DNA from: Actinobacillus indolicus
GTDB taxonomy: Bacteria > Pseudomonadota > Gammaproteobacteria > Enterobacterales > Pasteurellaceae
Assembly: GCF_901764975.1 (NCBI RefSeq)
Contig: NZ_CABFKH010000002.1
Coordinates: 1 to 64,000, forward strand
DNA length: 64,000 nt
Direction: 5' to 3'
This document shows, in pieces, positions 26,917-38,554 of the stretch. The notes under the pieces are model-generated. The model was not told the origin of the DNA and ran no database searches. It worked only from the letters and a program-made list of their open reading frames with translations. Within the stretch, counting starts at the first letter, position 1; every line of letters starts with the position of its first letter. The position numbers and the translations under genes were made by a program.

Positions 26917-26930
26917 TACAAGGATAAAGA

Positions 26931-27407
26931 ATGCAACAAATTCCTATGACAGTTCGTGGTGCGGAATTACTTCGTGAAGAACTTGATTTTTTAAAGAATG
27001 TACGTCGTCCCGAAATTATTGATGCCATTGCAGAAGCACGTGAACACGGTGACTTGAAAGAAAATGCCGAATATCACGCAGCTCGTGAACAGCAAGGATT
27101 CTGCGAAGGTCGTATCAAAGAGATCGAAGGTAAATTAGGGAATGCACAAATCATTGATGTGACTAAAATGCCAAATACAGGCAAAGTCATTTTTGGTGCA
27201 ACCGTGACTTTAGTTAACACTAACACTGATGAGGAAGTGACCTACCGAATTGTCGGTGATGATGAAGCAAATATCAAAGAAGGCTTAATCTCCGTCAACT
27301 CGCCGATTGCTCGTGGTTTAGTCGGTAAAGAAGTGGATGATACTGTGAATATCAAAACGCCAGGTGGTAATGTCGAGTTTGATATTATTGAAGTTCAGTA
27401 TGTTTAA
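26931..27407 (+). CDS. greA: Transcript cleavage factor GreA
   Basis: GreA enters the secondary channel of RNA polymerase and stimulates cleavage of backtracked RNA. The 158 residues have the N-terminal coiled coil, with catalytic-tip acidic residues in [22 protein letters not shown], and the C-terminal domain ending in [11 protein letters not shown]. Ribosome site AAGGA. A terminator-like hairpin precedes it (attenuation) and another hairpin (27421-27450) follows. Confidence 0.97.
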   Translation: MQQIPMTVRGAELLREELDFLKNVRRPEIIDAIAEAREHGDLKENAEYHAAREQQGFCEGRIKEIEGKLGNAQIIDVTKMPNTGKVIFGATVTLVNTNTDEEVTYRIVGDDEANIKEGLISVNSPIARGLVGKEVDDTVNIKTPGGNVEFDIIEVQYV

Positions 27408-27422
27408 TTAACCGCATTGAAA

Positions 27423-27447
27423 AGGGAAATCGTTAGTTTCCTTTTTT
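27423..27447 (+). terminator. greA terminator
   Basis: AAGGGAAA and TTTCCTTT pair around a 7-base loop and run into T residues, 15 bases before the anmK start. Confidence 0.6.
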
Positions 27448-27461
27448 TATAAGGAAATCTT

Positions 27462-29506
<2,045 letters not shown>

Positions 29507-29512
29507 AGCAAC

Positions 29513-29536
29513 AAGGGGCAAAAGCCCCTTATTCTT
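29513..29536. terminator. Bidirectional terminator between murQ and the phosphatase gene
   Basis: AAGGGGC and GCCCCTT around AAAA, then ATTCTT. Confidence 0.75.
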
Positions 29537-30158
29537 AGTCTAAATGTTCCACATCGTTAAATTTAATTAATTCAATTTTTCCATTTTCTACTTTGGCGAT
29601 ACTGATTGCGGTATTTAAAATAAAACTATGTCGTTCAGGATCTCGAAAATCATGCCAGTGAATCCCTTTTAATACAGCGGTCAAGAGTGTCAATGTCATG
29701 CCGTGAGAAACAATCAATACATTTTCTCCGTCTTTGTGGCGTGCAATGATCTGCTCCAATGCTTTGGTGACACGTTGATACAGTTGTTCGTAAGTTTCGC
29801 CTTGATTTTCAATCGCTTGGTAAAGTTTAGGTTGTGTTTTCAATAAAATATATTCAGGGTGCTCGACTAAATCCGCGGATTTTTGTCCTTCCCATAACCC
29901 AAAACTAAACTCATTGAAACCACGGTGGTGAAAATGGGGAATATCACGATCGCCAATAATATAATCTGCCGTATCTTGAGCCCGTTTCATTAAGCTTGAA
30001 TAACAGGCTGAAAATGGAATATGTGCGAGTGCTGCACCTGTTTTTTTCGCTCCCTGAATACCTTCTTCAACTAAGGGCGAATCACCAACGCCTTGTAAAC
30101 GTCCTTCTAAGTTCCATTCAGTTCGACCGTGACGAATTAAATAAAGATGTAATGCCAT
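29535..30158 (-). CDS. Histidine phosphatase (phosphoglycerate mutase-like) family protein
   Basis: A 207-residue enzyme of the histidine phosphatase superfamily. The catalytic motif LIRHGRTEWN has phospho-acceptor H10, the acid is likely in FNEFSFGLWEGQ, and the second histidine is in VLIVSHGMTLTLL. It resembles the broad-specificity phosphatases annotated as GpmB or PhoE. True mutase activity should not be assumed; cofactor-dependent and -independent mutases are separate genes in relatives. Divergent from the pseudouridine synthase gene. Confidence 0.82.
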   Translation of the reverse strand: MALHLYLIRHGRTEWNLEGRLQGVGDSPLVEEGIQGAKKTGAALAHIPFSACYSSLMKRAQDTADYIIGDRDIPHFHHRGFNEFSFGLWEGQKSADLVEHPEYILLKTQPKLYQAIENQGETYEQLYQRVTKALEQIIARHKDGENVLIVSHGMTLTLLTAVLKGIHWHDFRDPERHSFILNTAISIAKVENGKIELIKFNDVEHLD

Positions 30159-30219
30159 TTGCTTTCCTTTTTTATCAATAATCAGTTATGCTTTCATTTT
30201 ATTTGGAGTATAACAAAAA

Positions 30220-30867
30220 ATGACGACATTTACCCTTTGTTATCAACATCCTGATTTTGTCATTATTGATAAACCAGCAGGAATGAGTGTGCATAAAGAT
30301 AATGAAGCCGTTGGCTTAACCCAGCAAGTTGCTAGACAACTTGGGGTAGAGCAAGTTTGGCTTGTTCATCGCTTGGATAAAGAGACCTCTGGCTTGCTCA
30401 TTCTTGCGTTAAATAAAGAGACAGCGGGTAGATTTTACGATTTATTTGCAAATCATCAAATTCAAAAGACCTATTGGGCATTGTCTAACCATAAACCTAA
30501 AAAGAAGCAGGGAAAAATTGTGGGGGATATGCAAAAAAGTCGTAATGGATGTTGGAAATTATGCCATTCAAAAGAGAATCCCGCGATTACTTATTTTAGT
30601 TCTCAAGCGATTTCACCGAATTTACGCTTGTTTGAATTAAAACCTAAAACAGGTAAAACACATCAATTACGTGTTGTGATGAAAAGTTTAGGCAGTCCTA
30701 TTTTGGGAGATAAACGTTATGGTGGCGATGAATCCGATAGACTCTATTTACACGCTTATCAATTAGCGTTTTGCTATTTAGGGCAAATGATTCAAGTTTC
30801 GGTAATGCCTTCGGGGGAGTGTTGGTATTTTATCGATACGCTAGAGAATAGGATAACGGAGAATTAA
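30220..30867 (+). CDS. RluA-family RNA pseudouridine synthase
   Basis: A 215-residue stand-alone catalytic domain without the N-terminal S4 domain. The catalytic aspartate is D53 in VHRLDKETSGLL; the KTGKTHQLRVVMKSLGSPILGDKRYGG region is also typical. It looks like the small RluA-type proteins of Haemophilus whose target RNA position is not established, so I give no gene symbol. Ends at a strong terminator shared with the tRNA-Val gene on the other strand. Confidence 0.85.
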   Translation: MTTFTLCYQHPDFVIIDKPAGMSVHKDNEAVGLTQQVARQLGVEQVWLVHRLDKETSGLLILALNKETAGRFYDLFANHQIQKTYWALSNHKPKKKQGKIVGDMQKSRNGCWKLCHSKENPAITYFSSQAISPNLRLFELKPKTGKTHQLRVVMKSLGSPILGDKRYGGDESDRLYLHAYQLAFCYLGQMIQVSVMPSGECWYFIDTLENRITEN

Positions 30868-30885
30868 TTTATTTTTTATACAAAA

Positions 30886-30911
30886 AATCCCCAGTCTTTC
30901 GACTGGGGATT
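30886..30911. terminator. Bidirectional terminator between rlu gene and tRNA-Val
   Basis: AATCCCCAGTC and GACTGGGGATT pair perfectly around TTTC. A-rich on the left and TTCTAA on the other strand, so it can stop both transcripts. Confidence 0.75.
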
Positions 30912-30917
30912 AGAAAA

Positions 30918-30994
30918 TGGTGCGAATAGCTGGACTCGAACCAGTGACCCCCACCATGTCAAGGTGGTGCTCTAACCAACTGAGCTATATTCGC
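30918..30994 (-). tRNA. tRNA-Val (GAC)
   Basis: On the minus strand the cloverleaf reads GCGAATA acceptor, GCTC...GAGC D-arm, CCACC-TTGACAT-GGTGG anticodon arm with anticodon GAC, a TTCGAGT T-loop and an encoded CCA end (30918-30920). It closely follows E. coli tRNA-Val GAC. It stands alone. Confidence 0.95.
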
Positions 30995-31063
30995 ATAAAA
31001 ACGTGACGAATTTTAGAGAAAAATCTTAAGTGATGCAATAGCTAAAACATCAAATGCTTGTTT

Positions 31064-31882
31064 TTAATCCAATTTTAAACGTTTTTGTGTGAAAATGTGT
31101 TTATCTTCCCAACGTAGCATCGTTAAATGATTACCCCAAACACAGCCAGTATCTAAAGCATAGATGTTTTTGGGTGTTTCATAGCCAATTAAACTTGCCC
31201 AATGTCCAAAAATAATGGATTGTGTTTTAAAGAGTGGGTTTTCTAATTCAAACCAAGGTTTTAGTTCCGCTGGAGCTTCTTGTGCAGGCAGCTTACAGTC
31301 AAAATCAAGGCGATTATCCGCGTAGCAAAAACGCATACGTGTAAAAACATTGATAGCATATCGCCAACGTTCAATACCTTGTAAATGATTATCCCACCGA
31401 TCTGGCGTGTTGTCATACATTTGAGAAAGTAACTCGCCATACCCTTCACTTTGTAAGATAGCTTCCACTTCTTGTGCACAACGGAATGCCGTATTCAAAT
31501 CCCATTCAGGGCTAATACCCGCATGAACTAAGATGAATTTATGTGTCGGATGTTGGGCAACAAGCGGTCGGTTTCGCAACCAATTTTGCAGATCGTCGCG
31601 ATCATCGGCTTGAAAAATGCTATTGACTTTATCTTTGGGTTTGACTGATTTTATGCCTTGAAGCGTTGCCAATAAGTGTAAATCATGATTGCCTAATACG
31701 ACAGTCGCTTTGTCGCCAAGTGATTTTACATAGCGAAGGCAAGAAAGAGAATCTTCGCCACGAGCCACTAAATCACCTGTTAACCAAAGTTCATCTTGGT
31801 TTGGATCAAAATTCGCTTGAGCTAGTAGTTGTTGAAATTCTTCAAAACAGCCGTGCAAGTCGCCAACGATATAAGTCGCCAT
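31064..31882 (-). CDS. apaH: Bis(5'-nucleosyl)-tetraphosphatase (symmetrical) ApaH
   Basis: Hydrolyses Ap4A to two ADP and also removes Np4 caps from RNA. The 272-residue metallophosphatase has [10 protein letters not shown] (residues 7-16), the [10 protein letters not shown] and GNHDLHLLA metal-binding motifs and a late GHWASLIG motif. The usual partners apaG and rsmA are not adjacent. An uptake sequence lies inside the gene at about 31560. Confidence 0.95.
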   Translation of the reverse strand: MATYIVGDLHGCFEEFQQLLAQANFDPNQDELWLTGDLVARGEDSLSCLRYVKSLGDKATVVLGNHDLHLLATLQGIKSVKPKDKVNSIFQADDRDDLQNWLRNRPLVAQHPTHKFILVHAGISPEWDLNTAFRCAQEVEAILQSEGYGELLSQMYDNTPDRWDNHLQGIERWRYAINVFTRMRFCYADNRLDFDCKLPAQEAPAELKPWFELENPLFKTQSIIFGHWASLIGYETPKNIYALDTGCVWGNHLTMLRWEDKHIFTQKRLKLD

Positions 31883-32077
31883 AGGTTCTCCTGATAAAAA
31901 TGTTTAGGCGTGAATAATATCAAACTATAGTGAATATAAAAGATGTGTGTAGGATATTTATTAGGTCAGAATAGCATCTTGTTGACAAGCGGGGAGATAA
32001 ACTCGCTTTTTTGCTATTATTCACGGCATAAAGGTTCTCATTTTAGTTGCTTTCTTGTAGAATCCGAGAGCTTATAA

Positions 32078-32911
<834 letters not shown>

Positions 32912-32915
32912 ACCG

Positions 32916-32925
32916 ACAAGCGGTC
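32916..32925 (+). repeat. DNA uptake sequence
   Basis: ACAAGCGGTC, then AGATTTC and TTTGCAAAA: a full extended uptake signal between dapB and the MetI-like gene. Confidence 0.88.
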
Positions 32926-32957
32926 AGATTTCATAAAAAATTTGCAAAAGGATAATT

Positions 32958-34067
32958 ATGACTAAATTTAACCATATAGAAACAACATTAGTCCAGATCG
33001 GTAACCGTAGCGATTCTCGTACTGGTGCGGTGGCAACTCCCATTGTTTTATCTACCGCTTATGGACGTGATGGTTTAGGAGAATCTACGGGGTTTGATTA
33101 TACTCGCACCAAAAACCCGACCCGTAGCGTACTAGAGCAAGGCATTGCGGACTTAGAAGGTGGCGATGCAGGTTTTGCTTGTTCATCGGGAATGGCGGCA
33201 ATTCAGTTGATTATGTCACTATTTAAAGCTCCAGATGAATGGATTATTTCAAGCGATGTTTACGGCGGAACTTACCGCTTGTTAGATTTTAGCTATAAAA
33301 ATCACCATACGGTAAAACCTGTTTATGTGAATACCGCAGATTTGGATGCTGTTGAGAAAGCCATTACGCCAAATACGAAGGCGATTTTTATTGAAACGCC
33401 ATCAAATCCGTTAATGGAAGAGTGTGATGTTGCTGCGATTGCGAAAATTGCGAAAAAACATAATTTGCTCTTTATTGTAGATAATACATTCTTAACCCCG
33501 ATTCTATCTCGCCCATTAGAATTAGGTGCAGACATTGTGTTCCATAGTGCAACCAAATATATTGCGGGTCATAACGATGTCTTAGCGGGTTTAATTGTGG
33601 CAAAAGGTCAGCAGCTTTGCGAACGCATTGGCTATATGCAAAATGGTGCGGGAGCTGTGTTATCGCCATTTGATTCATATTTAGTGGTTCGCGGATTAAA
33701 AACATTAGCACTACGTATGGAGCGTCATCAAGCAAATGCAACGGAATTAGCGAAATTCTTAGCAGAACAGCCGCAAGTTCAAGATGTGCTTTATCCAAAC
33801 AAAGGCGGCATGTTGTCATTTCGTTTAAAAGATGAAACTTGGGTGCCTAAATTCTTGAAAGCAATTAAGATGATTACCTTTGCAGAAAGTTTAGGCGGTA
33901 CGGAAAGTTTTATTACTTACCCTGCAACCCAAACCCATATGGATATTCCTGAAGCGGAACGTATTGCACGTGGTGTGTGTAATAAATTGCTACGTTTCTC
34001 TGTTGGGATTGAGCACGTTGAGGATATTAAAGCAGATCTATTGCAAGCCTTTGCGACATTAAAATAG
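32958..34067 (+). CDS. metB: MetI-like PLP enzyme (cystathionine gamma-synthase/O-acetylhomoserine thiolyase)
   Basis: A 369-residue Cys/Met-metabolism PLP enzyme; the PLP lysine is K200 in HSATKYIAGHND. Motifs NRSDSRTGAVATPI, STGFDYTRTKNPTR, SSDVYGGTYRL and TYPATQTHMDIPEAERIARGVCN match the B. subtilis MetI subgroup better than E. coli MetB by recall. In that subgroup the enzyme makes cystathionine and can also sulfhydrylate O-acetylhomoserine directly. A metB label is customary in Pasteurellaceae. It stands between dapB and parC, ending at a terminator at 34074-34105. Confidence 0.85.
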   Translation: MTKFNHIETTLVQIGNRSDSRTGAVATPIVLSTAYGRDGLGESTGFDYTRTKNPTRSVLEQGIADLEGGDAGFACSSGMAAIQLIMSLFKAPDEWIISSDVYGGTYRLLDFSYKNHHTVKPVYVNTADLDAVEKAITPNTKAIFIETPSNPLMEECDVAAIAKIAKKHNLLFIVDNTFLTPILSRPLELGADIVFHSATKYIAGHNDVLAGLIVAKGQQLCERIGYMQNGAGAVLSPFDSYLVVRGLKTLALRMERHQANATELAKFLAEQPQVQDVLYPNKGGMLSFRLKDETWVPKFLKAIKMITFAESLGGTESFITYPATQTHMDIPEAERIARGVCNKLLRFSVGIEHVEDIKADLLQAFATLK

Positions 34068-34073
34068 TGAAAG

Positions 34074-34105
34074 AAAAGGCATGATATCTATCATGCCTTT
34101 TTGTC
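34074..34105. terminator. Terminator between metB and parC
   Basis: AAAAGGCATGATA and TATCATGCCTTTT form a near-continuous palindrome with T residues on both strands. Confidence 0.8.
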
Positions 34106-34113
34106 ATATCGTC

Positions 34114-36351
34114 TTAATCTACAATTTCTACTTCAGAATTCCCATTTAAGCCACGAAGTTGTGAGCCTTTTCTTGCTCGCTCTCCACGATAGTTTTCAAT
34201 ATCGCTTGCCTTCAGGGTAATCTTACGTTTACCCGATACAAAGACGAGTGAACTGGTTGGGCGAATCAATAGTAATCGAGAAAGTAGCTCTGCGCGCTCT
34301 TTTGCCCCTTGTGCGGAAATGTTGATGATTTTATTTCCTTTGCCTTTGGATAATTCGGGTAAATCAGAAACAGGGAACACTAACATTCTGCCAACATTGC
34401 TCATCGCAACGAGAAGATTTTTATCTTCGTCATTGAGCAGTTGTGGTGGTAACACTTTTGCATTTTCAGTTAATGAAATCACCGCTTTCCCTGCTTTGTT
34501 TCGGGAAACTAAGTCTTCAAATTGACAAATAAAGCCATAACCCGAGTCAGATGCCATTAAGACTTTATGGTTTTCTTCAGACATTAACACATATTCCACA
34601 GTTGCCCCTTCAGGTAAGGTGATTTTGCCTGTAATCGGTTCACCTTGAGAGCGTGCGGACGGCAGACTTAATGGGTCAAGGGCATAGCTTCGACCTGTGC
34701 TGTCGATAAACACAACAGGCTGGTTACTTTTACCATAAGCATGGGCGAGATAACTATCGCCAGCTTTATAGCTTAGATTTTGAACATCAATGTCGTGTCC
34801 TTTCGCGCAACGCACCCAGCCTTTTTCTGAAAGAATAACCGTAACTGGCTCTGTTGGCGTTAGGTCACTTTCTGAAATCGCTTTTGCTTCCGCTCGTTCT
34901 ACTAATGGTGAACGACGTGGACTTGCAAAGGCTTTGGCATCGGCTTCAATTTCTTTTTTGATTAAGCTATTTAAACGGCGAGCTGAACCTAAAATACCTT
35001 GTAGATATTCACGTTCTTCTTCTAATTTTTGCTGTTCTGCTTTTAATTCATGCTCTTCTAATTTCGCTAAATGACGTAAGCGAAGATTTAGGATCGCTTC
35101 GGCTTGTTCATCACTTAAATTAAAACGAGCCATGAGTTCAGCTTTTGGATTGTCTTCATTGCGAATGATCTCGATCACTTCATCAATGTTTAGAAAGGCA
35201 ATCATTAAACCTTCAAGGATATGAAGTCGGCTAATAATTTTATCTAGGCGATAGTTTAAACGGCGAGTTACCGTTGTACGACGGAATTCAAGCCATTCGG
35301 TTAATATGGTTAACAGATTTTTAACCGCAGGTTTGCCGTCAAGCCCAATCATATTCATATTGACACGATAGCTTTTTTCTAAATCAGTCGTGGCAAAGAG
35401 ATGATTCATTAATTCATCATAGTCGATCCGATTTGAGCGTGGCTCAATTACAATTCGAATTGGGTTTTCTTGGTTGGATTCATCTCGAATTTCATCCACC
35501 ATTGGCAATTTTTTATTGCGCATTTGATTTGCAATTTGCTCAATAATTTTGGCGGGTGAAGCTTGATGTGGTAGGGCAGAAACAACAATGTTGCTATCTT
35601 CTCTTTGCCAAATCGCACGCATTTTAATCGAGCCTTTACCTTGCTCATAGATTTTAGCAATCTCTGCACGTGGAGTGATAATTTCCGCTTCCGTTGGGAA
35701 ATCAGGCCCTTGCACGACCTCTAAAATATCGTCTAAACAAGCGGTTGGATTATCCAATAATTTTACAGATGCCGCAGCAAGCTCATTGATATTATGCGGC
35801 GGAATATCCGTTGCCATTCCAACGGCAATACCCGTTGAACCGTTCAGCAAAATGTGGGGTAAACGAGCAGGGAAAGTAACGGGTTCGTTTCTTGAACCAT
35901 CAAAGTTAGGTTTAAAATCTACCGTACCTTGATCGAGCTCTGATAATAAAATCGCTGAAATTTTGGTTAAGCGAGCTTCGGTATAACGGTAATGTGCTGC
36001 GTTATCTTCGGTACTTCCCCAGTTACCTTGACCGTCGATTAAAGGATAGCGAAAGGTAAAATCTTGCGCCATGCCGACCATTGCACCGTAACAGGCGGTA
36101 TCGCCATGGGGGTGGAATTTACCTAATACATCACCAACTGTTCTCGCCGCTTTGACATATTTAGATGAAGGGTTTAAGTTTAATTCCGACATGGCGTAGA
36201 TAATACGACGCTGTACGGGTTTTAGACCGTCACCGATAAAAGGTAAGGCACGATCCATAATGACATACATGGAGTAATTGAGATAAGCGTCTTCACTAAA
36301 ACGCTTAATCGGCATCTGTTCAACGCCTTCGTAATTGGTTTCTGTGGTCAT
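34114..36351 (-). CDS. parC: DNA topoisomerase IV subunit A (ParC)
   Basis: ParC with ParE decatenates daughter chromosomes. The 745 residues show the family start ([29 protein letters not shown]), the winged-helix with HPHGD (80-84), catalytic tyrosine Y123 (RYTEARL) and the C-terminal pinwheel domain. The quinolone-determining region is unusual: T85 and G89 stand where E. coli has Ser80 and Glu84, and the loop before the tyrosine is two residues shorter than in E. coli. parE is not adjacent, as in other gamma-proteobacteria with split genes. Confidence 0.95.
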   Translation of the reverse strand: MTTETNYEGVEQMPIKRFSEDAYLNYSMYVIMDRALPFIGDGLKPVQRRIIYAMSELNLNPSSKYVKAARTVGDVLGKFHPHGDTACYGAMVGMAQDFTFRYPLIDGQGNWGSTEDNAAHYRYTEARLTKISAILLSELDQGTVDFKPNFDGSRNEPVTFPARLPHILLNGSTGIAVGMATDIPPHNINELAAASVKLLDNPTACLDDILEVVQGPDFPTEAEIITPRAEIAKIYEQGKGSIKMRAIWQREDSNIVVSALPHQASPAKIIEQIANQMRNKKLPMVDEIRDESNQENPIRIVIEPRSNRIDYDELMNHLFATTDLEKSYRVNMNMIGLDGKPAVKNLLTILTEWLEFRRTTVTRRLNYRLDKIISRLHILEGLMIAFLNIDEVIEIIRNEDNPKAELMARFNLSDEQAEAILNLRLRHLAKLEEHELKAEQQKLEEEREYLQGILGSARRLNSLIKKEIEADAKAFASPRRSPLVERAEAKAISESDLTPTEPVTVILSEKGWVRCAKGHDIDVQNLSYKAGDSYLAHAYGKSNQPVVFIDSTGRSYALDPLSLPSARSQGEPITGKITLPEGATVEYVLMSEENHKVLMASDSGYGFICQFEDLVSRNKAGKAVISLTENAKVLPPQLLNDEDKNLLVAMSNVGRMLVFPVSDLPELSKGKGNKIINISAQGAKERAELLSRLLLIRPTSSLVFVSGKRKITLKASDIENYRGERARKGSQLRGLNGNSEVEIVD

Positions 36352-36450
36352 TGGAATATTAAACTCATTAATCGTGTTAGAAATAAAATGGACGCTGAGT
36401 CAGCGTCCTTAATGGCAAGATTTTCGCTTATTTATGGATATTTGTCCATC

Positions 36451-37659
36451 TTAGATTTTTCGGACTTTAAGCATGGTTAACAATGCTAAAGCGCAGAAGC
36501 CACAAGCTAGCCACCAAGTACTTTGATAGCCAAATTGACTTGCCATAATACCGGCTAATTGCCCCGCGACAATCCAACTTGCTGAGCCTGTGTTGGTAAA
36601 TAGGGTAGTCGCTGTTCCCATTTTATAAGGCATTAAATCTTGGAAATAGATCATACCAATAGAAGCGAGAATCCCGACAAATAAGCCGTTAAACAGTTGA
36701 ATGGCCAAGAGTTGCCCTTCCGTTTGAGCGACACTCATACCGACATAGTAAGCTAGTCCCGCCACAATACCGATTAGCATTAAACTCTTTTTACTGATAA
36801 AACGGGTACAGTAGCCTGCAATTAACATCACAGGAATTTCAATGCCTGCAGCTGTTCCCATCATAATACCCGCTAATCGTTGAGGTAATCCTAGTTCAGA
36901 TAGATAAATTGGCATATTGATAAACATCATGCTGTTACAGGTCCAGACTAAAAGGCAAGTGATACTGAGATAAATAACAGATTTACGGTTACTGATAATA
37001 CCATCATCACGTAGTGGCTCATCTGTGGCTGAATTTGCAAAATGTTGATCGGAACTGACCGCTTGTGGCAACATTAACCAAACAATAATAATGGAAACCA
37101 CGAAAATAGTTGCTGCTGCAACATACATAAAGGTAAAACCAAAATGATCCGATAAAAAATAGGCTAAAGGAGGTCCTACAATCCAAGCTAATGAAAGTTG
37201 TGCACGTAAGACGGTATTAAACATTGTACTGTCTCGATGCTGTGTTTCACTGTATTCCCTTGAGTAAGCAAAAAGTTGTGATGTGGCTGATGAACCTAAC
37301 CCCACGAGTAATGTGCCTAAAAAGAGTAGAACATAATAGTCACGGTTAAATGCAAATAACAAACAACTTAATAGTTGCATAAAACAACTTATGGTGATGA
37401 TACGTTTGCGGTTTGGATGTTTATCAGAAAAATAAGCCACAATTTGGCTTAAAATCATTGCCATCAGGGAATTGACGGAATAAAAGAGCCCAACCAGCAT
37501 CGGATCGCTTGTCACTTCATTATGCAAATAGACCGTCAATGCAGGAACGCGTAAAGCCCCTGCAAGCCCCGTCATAAAAATCACTAAAAGAAATGCAGCA
37601 GATACCGAATTTAAAAATCGCCGAGTAGGTGGAAAAGGTAAGGGATTGAGCGGTTGCAT
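36451..37659 (-). CDS. MFS sugar efflux transporter (SetA/SetB-like)
   Basis: A 12-helix major facilitator of about 402 residues. VPALTVYLHNEVTSDPMLVGLFYSV and the IVAYFSDKHPNRKRI loop (the MFS motif A region) fit the sugar efflux transporter (Set) family, which exports sugars such as lactose, glucose analogues or IPTG. In E. coli the physiological substrate remains uncertain. A longer start at 37692 has no ribosome site and overlaps a TATAAT, so ATG 37659 is preferred although its GGAA site is also weak. Single gene, divergent from the initiator tRNA. Confidence 0.8.
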   Translation of the reverse strand: MQPLNPLPFPPTRRFLNSVSAAFLLVIFMTGLAGALRVPALTVYLHNEVTSDPMLVGLFYSVNSLMAMILSQIVAYFSDKHPNRKRIITISCFMQLLSCLLFAFNRDYYVLLFLGTLLVGLGSSATSQLFAYSREYSETQHRDSTMFNTVLRAQLSLAWIVGPPLAYFLSDHFGFTFMYVAAATIFVVSIIIVWLMLPQAVSSDQHFANSATDEPLRDDGIISNRKSVIYLSITCLLVWTCNSMMFINMPIYLSELGLPQRLAGIMMGTAAGIEIPVMLIAGYCTRFISKKSLMLIGIVAGLAYYVGMSVAQTEGQLLAIQLFNGLFVGILASIGMIYFQDLMPYKMGTATTLFTNTGSASWIVAGQLAGIMASQFGYQSTWWLACGFCALALLTMLKVRKI

Positions 37660-37759
37660 AAATGTTCCAAAGATTGATGAAGATAAAAGCATTATACATA
37701 GATTAGCATAGGGTTTTGACTAAAAATTTAGCATTTATTCGAGAATTGTAAAAAAACAG

Positions 37760-37787
37760 TTGCATGGATTTTTTAAATCCCTATAAT
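37760..37787 (+). promoter_or_regulatory. Promoter of the initiator tRNA
   Basis: TTGCAT (37760-37765), a 16-base spacer and perfect TATAAT (37782-37787), 14 bases before the tRNA. Strong match to the sigma-70 consensus. Confidence 0.8.
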
Positions 37788-37800
37788 GCACCACATCAGA

Positions 37801-37877
37801 CGCGGGGTGGAGCAGCTTGGTAGCTCGTCGGGCTCATAACCCGAAGGCCGTCGGTTCAAATCCGGCCCCCGCAACCA
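37801..37877 (+). tRNA. metY: Initiator tRNA-fMet (CAT)
   Basis: Starts CGCGGGG with the C1-A72 mismatch diagnostic of bacterial initiator tRNA. It has the three GC pairs in the anticodon stem (TCGGG-CTCATAA-CCCGA), anticodon CAT, and an encoded CCA end. Its position before rimP-nusA-infB is the conserved gamma-proteobacterial metY arrangement. Confidence 0.97.
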
Positions 37878-37886
37878 GTTTTATGG

Positions 37887-37921
37887 CTCATCGTTTTGTT
37901 TAAAACGATGAGTTTTGTTTT
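37887..37921 (+). terminator. Terminator 1 after metY
   Basis: CTCATCGTTTT and AAAACGATGAG around GTTT, then TTTTGTTTTAT. Confidence 0.85.
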
Positions 37922-37968
37922 ATATAGGATTTTGAATTTGCAAAATTTTATTTAAAACAAACCGCTTG

Positions 37969-38001
37969 AAAGCCTCAACTGTTGTAGTTTGAGGCTTTTT
38001 T
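37969..38001 (+). terminator. Terminator 2 after metY
   Basis: AAAGCCTCAA and TTGAGGCTTT around CTGTTGTAGT, then TTTT. An uptake-sequence-like ACCGCTTGAA immediately precedes it. Confidence 0.75.
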
Positions 38002-38030
38002 GTGGCAAATAGTCAGCTTTGTTGTTTTAA

Positions 38031-38055
38031 AGGGACTTTTTTAAGTCCTTTTTTT
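38031..38055 (+). terminator. Terminator 3 / attenuator before rimP
   Basis: GGGACTT and AAGTCC(TT) around TTTT, then a seven-T run. It ends only 12 bases before the longest rimP frame, so it may regulate entry into rimP-nusA-infB. Confidence 0.6.
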
Positions 38056-38078
38056 ACATCTGTCAAATGGAGGTTTCC

Positions 38079-38540
38079 TTGGCAACGTTAGAACAAAAAT
38101 TACAAGAGCTTGTCTCCGATTCTATTGAAGCAATGGGATTTGAACTTGTTGGTATTGAATGCCAACGTGCAGGCCGTTTTTTAACCGTTCGTTTGTATAT
38201 TGATAAAGAAGGTGGCGTGACTATCGACGATTGTAGCGATGTCAGCCGTCAAGTAAGTGCGATTTTTGATGTGGAAGATCCAATCGCGGATAAATATAAC
38301 CTAGAAGTGTCTTCACCAGGTTTAGATCGTCCACTATTTACATTAGCCCATTATCAACGTTTCGTTGGGCGTGAAATCGTGATTCATTTACGCATTCCAA
38401 TGTTAGATCGTCGTAAGTGGCAAGGTGAATTAGTGAGTGTTGAAGGTGATTTAATTACCTTAAAAGTCGATGGCAATGAACAAGCGTTTGCCTTTGGCAA
38501 CATTCAAAAAGCAAATTTAATCCCCGTTTTTAATTTCTAA
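38079..38540 (+). CDS. rimP: Ribosome maturation factor RimP, probable TTG start
   Basis: RimP helps assemble the 30S subunit. The conserved core is [39 protein letters not shown], here visible at residues about 21-59, followed by [24 protein letters not shown]. An ATG at 38067 would give 157 residues, but the only ribosome site (GGAGG, 38069-38073) overlaps that ATG and sits 5 bases before TTG 38079. That start gives [12 protein letters not shown], like the family N-terminus, so I choose it (153 residues). First gene of rimP-nusA-infB. Confidence 0.93.
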   Translation: MATLEQKLQELVSDSIEAMGFELVGIECQRAGRFLTVRLYIDKEGGVTIDDCSDVSRQVSAIFDVEDPIADKYNLEVSSPGLDRPLFTLAHYQRFVGREIVIHLRIPMLDRRKWQGELVSVEGDLITLKVDGNEQAFAFGNIQKANLIPVFNF

Positions 38541-38554
38541 GGAAATCAAAACCA

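Noticed and set aside
37660..37692. Longer N-terminus of the sugar efflux transporter
   Set aside because: The upstream ATG overlaps a TATAAT-like box and has no ribosome site; the shorter form starts at a more typical transporter N-terminus.
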